A stretch of 64,000 nucleotides of DNA from Ampelomyces quisqualis. Lineage: Eukaryota > Ascomycota > Dothideomycetes > Pleosporales > Phaeosphaeriaceae. Positions 33,600 through 45,977 of this stretch are shown piece by piece (within the stretch, counting starts at the first letter, position 1; each line of letters opens with the position of its first letter). The notes below the pieces were generated by a model. The model had not been told where the DNA came from. It saw only the letters and a program-made list of their open reading frames with translations, and did not search any database. The position numbers and the translations under genes are program-made. The stretch is from positions 2,418,001-2,482,000 of the forward strand of contig JAGTXZ010000011.1 in the NCBI GenBank assembly GCA_018398575.1, in the 5' to 3' direction.

Positions 33600-35290
33600 T
33601 GATAAGAAGCTATTAGCTTACCTGTAGCGCGCGCGCTCTTACAGCGTAGGCCTAGCTTCTTTGCGTGTAAGGTATATTAAGCTACCCTAGCGTATTCTAA
33701 GAAAAGATATATATTTATATATATCTACAAAAAGAGTAGTTCTACCTAAAGTAGTAGAATAGAAATTAACTTACTTCTTCCTATACTACTATTATAGCCT
33801 TATAACTTTGTTACTATACAAACCTTTTATAGTTTTAATTTCTTTACTTTTAATAAGAATAGGAGCCTAGTTACTTAGCTATAATAGATTAGAAGTAATT
33901 ACAAAACATATCTACTAACTTATCTAAGGAAAATACCTCTAATAAAGAAATAATATATAGCCTAGGTAAATACTTAGCGTAGCTAAAGTAAAAGCGCTAG
34001 GCGCTTAAGAAGTAAGCCTAGATCTAGAGCCTAAAAAGAGAAGTATGTTAATAGGATTAGCTAGTACTAAGTAAACACCTTCTCTAGACGCTAGAGTAGC
34101 TCTTTAGCGCTTCTAATAAAGCTAATCTACTAACTCTCTTAGTAGAATATAACTTATCTCTACTAGCGACACGCTCCTAGCTTAACCTAGTAACACTACT
34201 AGAATAAGGTTTAAAGATTAAGACAATCTTTATCTTTAAAGGTAAGAAAATTAGAGAAAATTAGAACTGTAGAAGGCTAGAAGCTAAGCAATGCTATAGA
34301 TTAAATTGTTATAAGTAAAAAAGATTAAATTCCTTGTTCTATACTATGTAAAGACAGATTAGATTAAATACACTAAGCTAAGAGATAGCTTAATTAGTTA
34401 GTCTAGTTCTAAATAGACTCTTACCTTCTTAGTAAAATGCTTAGGTATTATATATAATAACTCTGTAATCTACTAATTTATATACTCTGTTACACACTTC
34501 CTAGATTAGGCAAACTTTTTAACTTACCTAATCTGTTTAGTAAAGTAAAAGTAGTAATAGAGGTAAATAGTAAAGCTATTTTATATTGTAAGTATTGCGT
34601 TACTCTATCTATTAGCTTAAACGTATATTATTAGTGTATAAATTCCTAATTATTTACTATATATATAACCAAATCTAATATTAGTATTATCTACTAAAAC
34701 TATAGCTTACGTTAATTTAACTAGGCTTTGTGTAAAGGTATTGTAAGCAGGTAGCCCTATAGGATAGGTGCAAACAGACTATTAGTGTAAGTTTACCTAT
34801 TTGCTAAGCTTTAATTTAGAGCGTTTATTATTACCTAGCCTATTAGCTAAGTAAAAGACAGTCTATTTATGTGTGTTATTATAGAGTAAGATTGCGTAGT
34901 TAGGTAAGAGAGGGCGTAGGTAAGCTTGTTGCCTAGCAGTTGCGTTACTTAGGTATAAGAAGCTTACCTACTCTTATATTCTTATACTCTAGAGTATTAA
35001 TTAACTTATTAATTAACTTATTAACTAGCTACTTATCTATTAATTCTCTTTATTATCTACTTTATTAACTACTTGCTTAATCTCCTCTATTGTAGTAAGT
35101 TTTTTCTACTCTTAATTTAGTTTATTGCTAACTTAGGTAGCTACCTAAGAAGAATTCTACTATTATAGTTAATAAGATAGCTTACGTACACGCCTAAAAG
35201 AAGAACGCTACTACTTCTGCGCCTACTAACAAGAGTAAGAACAACTAGATCCTAGTAAATAATCTAAATCTGCTGCGCTAGTAATTGAGT

Positions 35291-35558
35291 CGATTAGATT
35301 AATTTTAAATTTTCCTAACGCAAGTAGCCTAAAGATTAAGTACACCTCTTATTACTAGCAGAGTTTGTATATAATAATACTAGTAAACAGGCTATATTAG
35401 GAATATTTCTATTCTTTGCCTAGTATAGGTTCTACCTAAATCTTAACTGCAAACTAATAGTGCCTACTAAGGTCTCTAGCATTAAAAAGAGATTACAAGA
35501 GCTTATATAAACATAGGCTTAGTAGGAAAATTTAAAATTAATGTAATTAGTCCAATCG
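35291..35558. repeat. Foldback repeat with about 30-bp inverted arms
   Basis: CGATTAGATTAATTTTAAAT.. at 35,291-35,317 is the reverse complement of 35,523-35,558 apart from a small insertion. A 19-bp direct repeat (GAGTTGCCAGATCTAACA type, three units) follows at about 35,658-35,715. It may be a MITE remnant. Confidence 0.5.
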
Positions 35559-36243
35559 CTACAACCTGCAGCGGCCCAACAGCAATACTGTCTACTAGAC
35601 AATTTGCCAAAGTTGCCCCACTTACTTCTAGTCGCTAGCGACCTAACAGCGACCTAATAGAGTTGCCAGATCTAACAGAGTTACTAGATCTAATAGAGTT
35701 GCCAATTTTACTTACGTAACTGTATTGCTGTATTTTTATAATTACGTAATTAACCTAAAAATACAAAATATAGAGCAGAACTCTCTCCTCATAATGCCCT
35801 ATTTAGAATTTTTTTAGCTGCTCTACTTATTAAGATATAGCGCCTTGAAGTTATAATGTTTAATTTTTTTTAAAACAAAACCTCCAAGTACGTTCAACAC
35901 ACTAGATCTAGGCGCCTATAATATAATAATAATTAATAAAAAAGTTCAAAGGTAAAATTAGCTATTTAGTTACTATTTCTTTATCAAAAAATATTATATA
36001 TTATCTAATTAAAGTGCTAGAGCTTTAGCAAAAACAAGCCTTAGCAAAGAACATTAAAATCTACAAACTTCACTGCCTTGCATCTCAACAACAAGAGCAG
36101 CTATAAGAAATCTAAAAAGTGCGTTTTAAAGAGAAAATTAAGCTCTATATTTTAGGTTTTTAGGATAATAACGTTATGCCGCAGATGGGGCAGGTAGGGC
36201 AAGTAGAGCGGGTAGAGCAGTTTAAGCGTTTTAGGCTAAATAA

Positions 36244-36542
36244 TGTAACAAGCACATGCAAACACATATTACATCTAATACCTTATGAAGGCTTAGTAAC
36301 AGATTATATAGGGAGCTAGCAGATTAGGACTAAAAGCGCTCTGACAGCGCTCTAACTCAGCTGCTACGCCTACTATAAATATAAGCCTATAGCATAGATA
36401 GAGGACAAGTTTCTCTTGTCCTTCTGTACAAGACCTATAGGTGTATAGCTAATCCAGAATCTCTGATACAACACGCACTTCTATATGCCTCTAATACGTA
36501 TCTAATTTAATTCTAATAGCTGTACCTACCTGCGTTGTTACA
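36244..36542 (+). repeat. 5' LTR of the full-length gypsy
   Basis: 299 bp, starting TGTAAC and ending GTTACA. It matches 43,088-43,386 and 3,689-3,987. The AATAA just before it is the target duplication. Confidence 0.93.
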
Positions 36543-37910
36543 TTACAAGAGAAACTTTGTCCTGCTAGTAATAGTATTTAGATAATATCGCAATTTACTT
36601 TTAAAAAGATTACGTTAAAACGCACAGAACAACATCCAAATTAGATCTGTTTGCAACCTTAAATCTATTAAACACAGTTAGGATCCCTTAGATCTCTTAA
36701 CAGCTAAAGCCTTTAGGTTTAGATCTTCTTATTAACATACAGTTAGGATTACTTTAGTAAAAGTTGCGTTTGGCGCTACAATAGAAACTTAGAGACTATT
36801 AATAACCTAGGAGTATTAGAGGCAACGCTAATAACTCCCCCTAAAGAACTAACCCTAGGAGCCTTCTCCTAAGACAACTCTGTATTAACTGTTACAACCT
36901 AGTAACAGAGTGCTAAAGCAAGAAAGATAGACACTAAGGAATCCTCTTAGCCTAGAGCTAGACCTGTACCTCTACTAAATCCTACTTCTACCCAAATAGA
37001 GGTTAATTAATTACAATAAGAACTGAAACAGGCGTTAGCAGAGATTAATTCCCTTAAGAAAGGACTAACTTGTTTAGTAGGACTAGACAAGCCTCTACCT
37101 ACTACTAAAACTCTCTAGAACTCTTCTGCACTTTGCTGTTTATCTAACAGCTCTATATCTAAGTACTTACATTGCTATAAAGGCTCTTGCTAACTTTAAC
37201 AATCTAAGAAAACGCCTAATATAGACAATCTTAGTAATAGAAAAGATTCTACCTTCTGCTAATAGCAGGCCTCTATCTAGGATTAACTTAAAATTAACTT
37301 AGATTACTATTAGACTAAAAGATAACGCATAGCCTTAGTATAGGGCTATACTATAGGATTAGCTAAGGGCTATCTTAAGCTACAATATTTATTAGATACT
37401 AATTAAAAACAATTCTAGAACGCTAAGCAAATAATTAAGCTACTTAAGTCTTACTTTATTACAGGTAACAAGGTAGCTAAAAGCTATGCAGCGTTTAATT
37501 AATTGCAGATAACAAAGGAAGAAACGTTCCCTTTGTTTAAAGCTAAGTTTCTAAGTTCTACAGTTAAGGGACAAGTACCCCCTTTAGAGTGGTTTTACTA
37601 CTTGTAGACAAAAATTACGCTAGGACTACAAGCCCCTAACCTAGGATTTAGGCACTAATAGAGGAACTTATTTAATTAGATAGTAGAATACCTTACTGTA
37701 TACAATATAGAGCAGAAGAATAACTCTACACTAAGTATAACACTAGTTGCTGCCAAATTGCTAATTAGGCAGGCCTTGTAAACTAATTTAGAGCTAAATT
37801 AGACTACTACTACAAGCGCCCTAACACATTCTGCGCTAGCCTATTAATTTACAACAGTGCGTCTTTCTACAAAGACCTCTAAGCTAGAATAATAGAAGAC
37901 TCCTAGTAGT

Positions 37911-37952
37911 TGTTACAATTGTAGTAAGCTAGGACACTACTCTAGTAACTGC
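37911..37952 (+). pseudogene. gag zinc knuckle of the gypsy element
   Basis: In the gag frame, CYNCSKLGHYSSNC fits C-x2-C-x4-H-x4-C exactly, the CCHC nucleocapsid finger that binds genomic RNA. All four ligands survive here although the surrounding frame is broken by RIP stops. Confidence 0.88.
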
Positions 37953-40900
37953 ACAAAACTGCGTGTACGTTAGATTAAAGCTATAGAAGTAGATAAGTTT
38001 AAAGATGCTTAAGAGCAACCTAACTAAGAGGTATATTGTACAGGAAACAGAAGCGCCTAAGAAGACTCTCCTCTCTAGGCCTAAACTATTACAATCTATT
38101 CTACCTTAACCTTTCTTATTTGTTTTGCAGTTCTTATTTCCTTATACCTGCGCTTCTTTATAACTAAGGTATTAGCTTACGCCTTAATACTCTTGTTAAT
38201 ACTAGTACTTAAGGTTTCTTATTTTTAAATGTACAAATTGTTTTATCTGTTTTTAAAGCTTTACATTAACCTATCTAGAAGCTCCTCTTCTAGGTTTAGG
38301 TGCGTAGCTTTAAGAATTAGATTACTTTTGCAGTTACTTAATATATTTGACTACACTTAAATATTAATAGCTAAAAGATTTTAAACTGTCTATTTCTTAT
38401 CTTTAATCTTAGGTCTTAGGATTGTATACTTAGCCTCTAATAGTTAAGACAATTTAAGATTTAATTAGATACAGATAGGTTACAGTTTATTTAGCTATCT
38501 AAGTACCTCTATTCTTACAATCCTTTACCCCTTATTTCTACTATTCTACATTAAGCTACAGTGCTAGCTACTGTCTATCTTAATGTGCAACAACGCAACG
38601 CTCTATAGAAGAAAGAAGACTATTGTATCTAAAACAGTCTTTACTGTTTCTCTTCTTCTATTTATTGTATTAAGGGATGCTTAAAGCTTTAATTAGCCTA
38701 AAAAATCTTAGAGATCTCTTATACTCTAACTAAGCAAAACTACTTGGAGTCTAAACCCCCTCTAACTACCCGCATTGCTCTTATTTCTGCTAATGCATTC
38801 TACTTTATTATAAAGAAGCCCTAAAACAAGTTCTTTACAACTAGCTTATATAAGATTAACAGGATCCTTGCCTCTAAGGATAACGCAGCTAATTAACGCT
38901 AATTAGATAAGCAATTACCTGCCTGTTACTCCTAGTATTAGGATATATTTAGCAAGTTAGCAGCCAATTAATTACCTTCTTATTGTCTGTACAATTACAA
39001 GATTATTCTTAAAGAACTATTACTAAATGCGTTTAGTCTCTTATACAAGCAAAATTAGGAGGAGCTTAAAGCTACTAAGGCCTACGTCTAAAAACACCTT
39101 TAGAAGAGTTTTATTAAGGCTAGCTAAAGTTCTTTTGCTTTACCTATTCTCTGTATACGTAAACCAAATAGAGATATAGGCATCTGTGTAGACTACTAGA
39201 AGATTAACGCCCTTACGCGCAAGAACCTTTATCTAATCCCTTGCATTAATAAGCTGCTATTACGTCCCTCTAAAGCCAAGATCTTTACTAAGTTTAATAT
39301 TAGGGCCGCCTTTAACAAAATTTGTATAGATCCTAACTCTAAAGAGTATACTACCTTTTAGACCTATTACAGTATATACAAGTGTAAGGTGCTTTTTTTT
39401 AGCTTATGTAATAGGCTAGCAATATATTAGCGCTATATAAACAATGTACTAATTAATTATCTTAATAATTTCTGCATTGCGTATCTTAATAACATTCTAA
39501 TTTACTTAGAGGATATAAACGCACATTAGGAACACGTCTAAAAGGTTCTAGAGCGCTTACGCACTGCAGGACTCTAAGTAGATATCTAGAAGAGTAAATT
39601 CTATGTAACCTGTATAAAGTATCTAGGTTACATTTTAACAAACTAGGGCACTAAAGTTAACTCTAACAAGGTAGAAGCACTCTAAAACTAGGCTAAACCT
39701 ACTATAGTTACTAGCGTTAAGTTATTTCTTAGTTTTACTAGTTTTTATTAACAATTTATTAAAGATTTCTTCTGTGTAGCTAAACCAATTATAAAGCTTT
39801 AAAGTCCTGCTATACTGTTTAAATAGACTATAGACTACTAACAGGCTTTTAATTAGATTAAAGCCTTACTTCTAGCTATTCCTACGCTATCTTATTTCTA
39901 TCCTAAGTATAACACAAAGTTAGAAACTAACGCGTTAGATAGAGTAATAGCAGGAGTACTCTCTTAGAAGCACCTAGACAATAAGTAGTATCCTGTAGCC
40001 TTTTACAGTTACGCCTTATCTAGGGCTAAGCTTAATTAGGAAATATATAACAAAGAACTTTTTGCTATTCTAAAAGCGTTTAAGAAGTAGAGAGCTAAAC
40101 TTACCTCTATATAGAGTTAAATCTAAGTTTATTTAGATTACTGCTCCTTAGAATACTTTATAACTACTAAGGTTCTTAATGCACGTTAAGCACAATAGGC
40201 AGAGATTATTACCTCTTTTAATTTCTGTATTAAGTACACGCCTGGCAAGCTTAATAAGTAAGCTAATATCCTAAGCTAAAGGGAACAGAACGTTAGCAAG
40301 GTTAAGGCTACCTAATAAGACAATAGATCTTGTGTACTTCTAGGACCTAAACGCCTAAACCCTCTTGTTAACTCTAAACTAGCTTAGAACTACGTTTGTA
40401 ACTAGCTAAAGGTTAATGTTTTAGCTATTTTAGTCTAATCTATTAGTGCCCCCCTAAATCTTAACTTGTTAGAACTAATTAAAGCCCTGCTAGCAGAGAA
40501 TTGCTGCTTCTTTAAGGAAGAACGCCTTATGTTACTATAGCTGTATTATATCTAAGAAGGACTACTACTATATTACTTACGCCTATGTGTACCTAGGGAT
40601 TCCCCTTTATGTACTTAACTAATTAGAGAGGCTTACAATTAGGTATCTACTGCTTATCTAAGCGCTATAAAGACGTATTAGCTTCTATCTTAGCAGTATT
40701 ATTAGAAAGGTATAGAGGCTACATGTAAATACTATGTACAAAACTGCGTTGCCTGTTAAAGATCCTATCTAAGACAGCTTTAATCCTAAGGTTTCCTTTA
40801 TCTGTTACTAATTCTTAGTTAGCCTATACAGCATCTGTGTATAGATTTTAAGACTTTCCTAAAAGACTGTTATAGCTATAATTAGATTATAGTAATTATT

Positions 40901-42039
40901 AATTGTCTATTTAAGCAAGCTGTTTTTATTCCTTGCTACAAAACAATTAACGCTTAAAAAATAGCTTACTTGTTTATCTAATAGGTATACTAATTTAGCT
41001 ACACGCCTAAAAGTATAGTGTCTAACTGCAGACTCTAGTTTGTTTCCTAATTCTAGTCTAAATTCTGCAAGATCTTAGGCGTGCAACTTAAGCTTTCTAC
41101 AGCCTACTATAAACAAACTAATAGACAAACTAAGATTATAAATAAGTATATTAATTAACAATTAAGGCCTTTTGTATCCTATTACTAGAACAACTAGAGT
41201 AACCTCTTGCTAATAATTAATTAAGCCTAAGCTACGCTGCTGCACTCCGCGATTAGTATAGCACTATACTAGCTTCTATTTAGATCTAAACTATAACAGA
41301 GCTAAGATTAGTTATTATCTTTTTTAAAATATAAAGATATAAATATTAAGGATGCCTTAAGCTTAGCTACCTACATGTATAAAGCCTAGCGCACAGCTAA
41401 GGACAATATAGAGAAGGCATAGAAACAGATAGCTATAGAGGTAAACAAACACTATTAACCTATTAATTAGGCAGTAGGTAACAAAGTTTACCTTTTAACC
41501 TAAAACCTATTTGTTACCTGCTTAAGTTGCAAACTTGCTAAATTGTAGAAAGGCCTCTTTAAAGTTCTAGAACAAATTAGCTATTTATTCTAACTAAAGC
41601 TACCTAAAGGCTCTAAGATCTATAACATGTTTACTCTAGACGTCCTTTGTAAGGACTCTAACAACCCCTTGCCTAGTTAGCTAAGCCTAAACCTATCTAG
41701 CATCCTAATTTAAGGCGTTAAAGAATAGAAAGTAGAAGAGATCTTAGCTAGTAAGCTGTGCTGCTCTATCCTAAAGTATTATGTAAAATAGGTAAGCTAT
41801 AATCTTAACTCTACCTAGTACAATGCTTTAAACTTTATAGGCGCTTTACATATATTATAAGCGTTCTATAAACGCTATCTAAAACAGCTAGGACTTTTAC
41901 AAGCGTTAGCTAAGTAGATTACAGTATAAGAAAAAGAAGTTAAAGATCTTATAGCATTGCAAGATAATTATGTTAGGAAGATTAAACTTAATATTATAAC
42001 TACTACACTAGTAAGTAACAGCTATTAATAATAGGAGTC

Positions 42040-42780
42040 TTACTCTTCTATTAGATCTAATAGCAGACTGTTGCTGCTACTAGTAAGACGTTCTTAACTG
42101 TCTAAATCTCTAGGTATAGATACTAACGTACTACCTAGTTGTTTTCTATTCTAGCCTTACCTACTGCAAGTACTAGCCTCTTGCGCTGCTGCTTTCTGCT
42201 CTACTGCTACTTAAAACGTTACTGCTTGCGCCTTCTTTTGCTCTGCTAACTAATTAGCCTTTAATGCTATTATAACATCTACTAGCTAAGCAACTATACT
42301 AGTTAACCTAGCTGTACTTCTTTTAAGTAACTTAACCTTCTTAGCTATTGCTCTAACCTCTCTAGCCAGCTCCTCTCTCTAGTAGTAAGCGCTAACTAAT
42401 AAGTTAGTGTTGTTTATATTAGCTACTTGTGTAGTGCTTACTTGCATAATAGTAGCTAACTAAAACGCTGCCTCCTTAATAGTAGCCTCTTGCTCTAACA
42501 CTACCTTGTTAGACTTATCTCTACCTAAGGCAGCAAACCTATAGTTAAGGGCCTTAGAAAGGCTATTATACTCTTAGCCTATATATAGGAGAACTAAGTA
42601 ATACTTCTTATTTAAGAGTGTGCAATAAGCACACTTCTTAGACACGTCTAAATAGAATCTAAACTTAATATTAAAATAGCTGCAGGTAAAAGCCCTTGCA
42701 GCCTGCAAGTAAACAACCTAATAGGCTAGAGAATAAGCTCTAAGAGAGACAGGAATAGGTATTGTATGTATCTGCAAAAC
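42040..42780 (-). pseudogene. Antisense Cys-rich ORF of the gypsy element (copy 2)
   Basis: It is homologous along its length to 2,656-3,375 and also lies between the chromodomain and the 3' LTR, on the strand opposite to gag-pol. The Cys cluster and the Ala/Glu/Lys-rich coiled-coil part are recognisable. Both copies stop at the same TAA. Different RIP mutations in the two copies imply an intact ancestral gene. The function is unknown. Confidence 0.6.
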
Positions 42781-43087
42781 AGTTAGCTAGCAATCAAATC
42801 AGAAGAGCAGTTAGATAGCTATAGGTATATAAACGTATAGGAGGAGAGTATAGAAAAGTAGTATACTAGAGGGCCAGCCTTATATATATGCTTAAAAAAA
42901 CTTAAGGTAAAGTTAGGAACGTTAAACGCGCTAACGCGCTAGTTAAAATAATAACAAATAGCTATATTACGTTATCTTAAAATAAACTTAAGGTAAATAA
43001 GAGTTTACAACAATTTAGAAAGGTATCTAAAACAACACTAATACAGACCTAATTGATAGAGACTATTAATTTTAAGAAGAAGAGTAA

Positions 43088-43386
43088 TGTAATAAGCATA
43101 TGTAAATATATGTTACATCTAATACCTTATAAAGGCTTAGTAACAGATTATGTAGGAAGCTAGTAGATTAGAACTAAAAGCGCTCTAATAGCGCTCTAAC
43201 TTAGCTGCTACGCCTACTATAAATATAAGCCTATAGTATAGATAGAGAACAAGTTTCTCTTGTCCTTCTGTACAAGACCTATAGGTATATAGCTAATCCA
43301 GAATCTCTGATATAACACGCACTCTTATATGCCTCTAATACGTATCTAATTCAATTCTAATAGCTATACCTACCTGCGTTGTTATA
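43088..43386 (+). repeat. 3' LTR of the full-length gypsy
   Basis: 299 bp, starting TGTAAT and ending GTTATA; a purine-rich tract (AAGAAGAAGAG) precedes it. It is followed by an extra 41-bp tail before the target duplication. Confidence 0.92.
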
Positions 43387-44132
43387 TTACAAGAGAAACT
43401 TTAGCTGTACCTACCTGCGTTGTTACAAATAAGCAGCCAGAACAAATAGAAGACTCTAGAGACAGTTAAGTACAGTTAAGAACTGTCTAGTTAACTATTC
43501 TAATAGTGTTGCAGATGTCGCTAACTCTAACAACGTTAAATTTTCCTAACGTAAGCAGAATAGAAATAGTACTTATAGTAGGTAATGTAAAGGTAATAGA
43601 GTTATAATTGCGTAAAGCTAAGTAATAATATAGAAATATAATAATAAGTGTTATAGAAAGAAAATCTTAAGGTTAAGTTTACTATATTACTACTATTACT
43701 ATAGCTACTAGCTTAGCTACCTTTTAGATTTACCTAGAGTTTTAGTCTTAGTATAATAATAGCTCTTCTAGAATAACAACTCTAGGTATGCACTAATAAT
43801 ATCTAATGTTATAGAAATTACTAGAATAGTAACTCTAGAAGAAAAAGAATAATAATAAAGACTTTATAATAAGAAGCTATTGGCTTACCTATAGCATATA
43901 CGCGCTCTTATAGTATAGCTCTAGCTTTTCTATATATAAGGTACGTTAAGCTACTCTAGTACCTTAATAGCACTACGCTAGTACTATTCTAGCGCATTCT
44001 AAGAAAAGATATATATATCTATATATATCTATAAAAAGAGTAGTTCTACTTAAAGTAGTAGAATAGAAATTGACTTACTTCTTTCTATACTACTACTATA
44101 GCCTTGTTACTTTGTTACTATATAAACCTCTT

Positions 44133-45405
44133 AAAGTAGGCTAGCTATAATAGGACTTCTTATTACTATTATTTAGAAGTAGCTACTATATTCTAGTAGT
44201 AGTAGTAAGTGTTTTAGTAGCGCTAAGATAAAGATATTACTAATAATAGGCTAATAGCTACTAGATGTTATCTATAGTTACGCTAGTAAATAGTAAATAG
44301 GTAGAAGGTCTCTTTCTCTAGGTACTAGTTACTTTAAGGTTAGATTAATAATAGGTAGAGTATAGGTTAGAGTTATACTAGTTAAATTTATAACTTAACT
44401 TCTACCTCTCTATTTTACGCTAGTAGTAGGTAGATAAAGAAATTAGGTTATATAGACTCTAGGTAGAGGTTAGAGTAAGTATACTCTATTTAAAATTATT
44501 TTAAAAACCTGTAATAACTTAAATAAATACCAAACATTTTTAGAGTACTTCTATTACGTTCGACTCTAATCCTAACCTACTTTTAATTAACTCTAACTTC
44601 TACTTCTACCTACTTTAGGGTAAAAAGTTTAGGTAGAAAGTAAAGTAAGAGTTAGAGTCTTATATAAAGGTACTCTAACCTAACCTAACCTCTACTTATT
44701 TACTACTATTAATATAAGTAATTACTTATATAGAATCCTATCCTATAAAAAAGAATATGAAATATAGAAAGAAGTAAATAAGTTTTTTATAACTCTATTT
44801 ACTAGATTATAAGGCTATTAGCTAAATTATAAGGCTATAGATTTAATTATAAGGCTCTTAAAAAGGTTTAAAAGCTATATACTAATTATAAAGACTTTAA
44901 GCTAATTCTAAACGCTATAAGCTAACTCTAAAGAATATCTATAGCCTTAATCTCTACTTTATTAGAACTAGGTAGAGTTTCTTTTTTAGTAAAGTAAATT
45001 AGTTATTCTTTTAAAATAAATCTTTCTAGTCTATTACTAGGTATACTATAGTATCTCTCTAATTCTTTATAAAACAAGAATAAGTTTCTATCTTACTTTT
45101 CTTCTTTTTCTATTTAATACTATATTTACCTATACTACGTAATAGCTACTAAGTGCCTACTTAGGCCTAAAAGTTTCTTTAAAATTGTTATAAGTATTAC
45201 GCCCGCCTATAGAGTAGGCCTACTATTCTAGTAATAATAACTACTTTAATAATAATAGAGTACTATAACTCTACTACAACACAGGTTTAATATAAGTCCT
45301 TAGAGGAGATAGATAAAAGACTAATTCTAGACAGATCTATCTCTTTGATTTTTTTTAATCTAACGCTCTCTTAGCAAGATAACAATAGTTAGAATTTCTT
45401 TATTC
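44133..45405. other. AT-rich RIP-type DNA with AACCTAACC-like repeats
   Basis: Several GGTTAGAGT and CTAACCTAACC stretches (near 44,330-44,380, 44,460 and 44,665-44,690) resemble the subterminal repeats of the hAT ends. No terminal TACGCTGG with matching duplication was found, so an element cannot be delimited. No gene is visible. Composition becomes normal near 45,400. Confidence 0.4.
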
Positions 45406-45977
45406 TTGTGGCCTGTGCCTACTTTAGTACAAATTTGTATAGTTATTCTTAAGGTGTTTATTATCACTGGGGTTGTAGGCCTGCCCTACGGGCGGGCTTG
45501 TTGCTTCCGAGTAGGTAATCTTGGTAACTTCCTCCGCCCTTTGATAGCAACATCCCCAATGCCTCCTCCGCGCCTTGGTACCGTGTCTGTGCACGCAATG
45601 CGGCGTCGCTCACCGTCGAGCGATAAACGTTAGGCCCAAGCAGCCCCGAAGGCGAAGTTTCTGTTCTCGTGTTGCCGCGTCGCGCACGGGCACGGCATCG
45701 CTTCTAGGTAGCATCGGCGAACCAACTCCGACATGAGCGCTTTACTCACGGAACGAGACGGGACGCAATCAGCGAGCGGCGCGACAGATGCGATCACCCA
45801 GAAGGGGCTCTTTTCGGGATCATGACTCGGAGTTACTCTCAGCAACCTGTACTTGACACACGTCTCAAAGCAGATGTTGGTTGTGTGGCCCTCGAGTAGA
45901 GGGTGTATATCATATGGGTACTTTCACCCTTTGCAGCAGGCCTTCCGAGTGTATCCAATTATCCATTCAACACGACG
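45406..45977. promoter_or_regulatory. Upstream region of the polyketide synthase
   Basis: About 570 bases of normal-composition DNA between the RIP island and the PKS start. CGTTAGGCCC at 45,628-45,637 resembles the terminal repeat of the MITE-like element, and GGGCTTGTTGCTT at 45,494-45,506 resembles its interior in inverse orientation, so a degenerate third copy is possible. A single CTCGG half-site lies near 45,825. I define no gene. Confidence 0.4.

Larger units (their letters stand above)
36244..43427 (+). mobile_element. Full-length Ty3/gypsy retrotransposon (chromovirus type), RIP-inactivated
   Basis: The element is bounded by the 5-bp target duplication AATAA (36,239-36,243 and 43,428-43,432). 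The 5' LTR is 36,244-36,542 and the 3' LTR 43,088-43,386, each 299 bp with TGTAAC...GTTACA-type ends. Inside are gag (about 36,560-38,080) with a CCHC knuckle at 37,911-37,952, then protease, reverse transcriptase near 39,390-39,650, RNase H, integrase near 41,000-41,160 and a chromodomain near 41,720-41,840. An antisense ORF lies between pol and the 3' LTR. Stops are RIP type. A 41-bp tail (43,387-43,427) after the 3' LTR repeats the first 16 internal bases and then the LTR's last 25 bases. Confidence 0.95.
33600..44132. mobile_element. LTR-flanked retroelement interrupted by a nested gypsy
   Basis: Two direct repeats about 10 kb apart, 33,600-33,829 and 43,867-44,132, begin TGATAAGAAGC/TAATAAGAAGC, share AAGAAAAGATATATAT, AGTAGTAGAATAGAAATT and TTTGTTACTATAYAAACC, and differ by RIP-type changes and small indels. 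After the left copy comes AATAGGAGCC, which resembles a tRNA primer-binding site. The gypsy at 36,244-43,427 lies inside. Once removed, only about 2.9 kb of interior remain, with no recognisable pol, so this was probably a non-autonomous element. The orientation + is suggested only by the putative primer site. Confidence 0.5.

Noticed and set aside
45630..45845. 71-codon minus-strand ORF upstream of the PKS
   Set aside because: It has no start context, partner exon or recognisable motif; it overlaps a possible MITE remnant.
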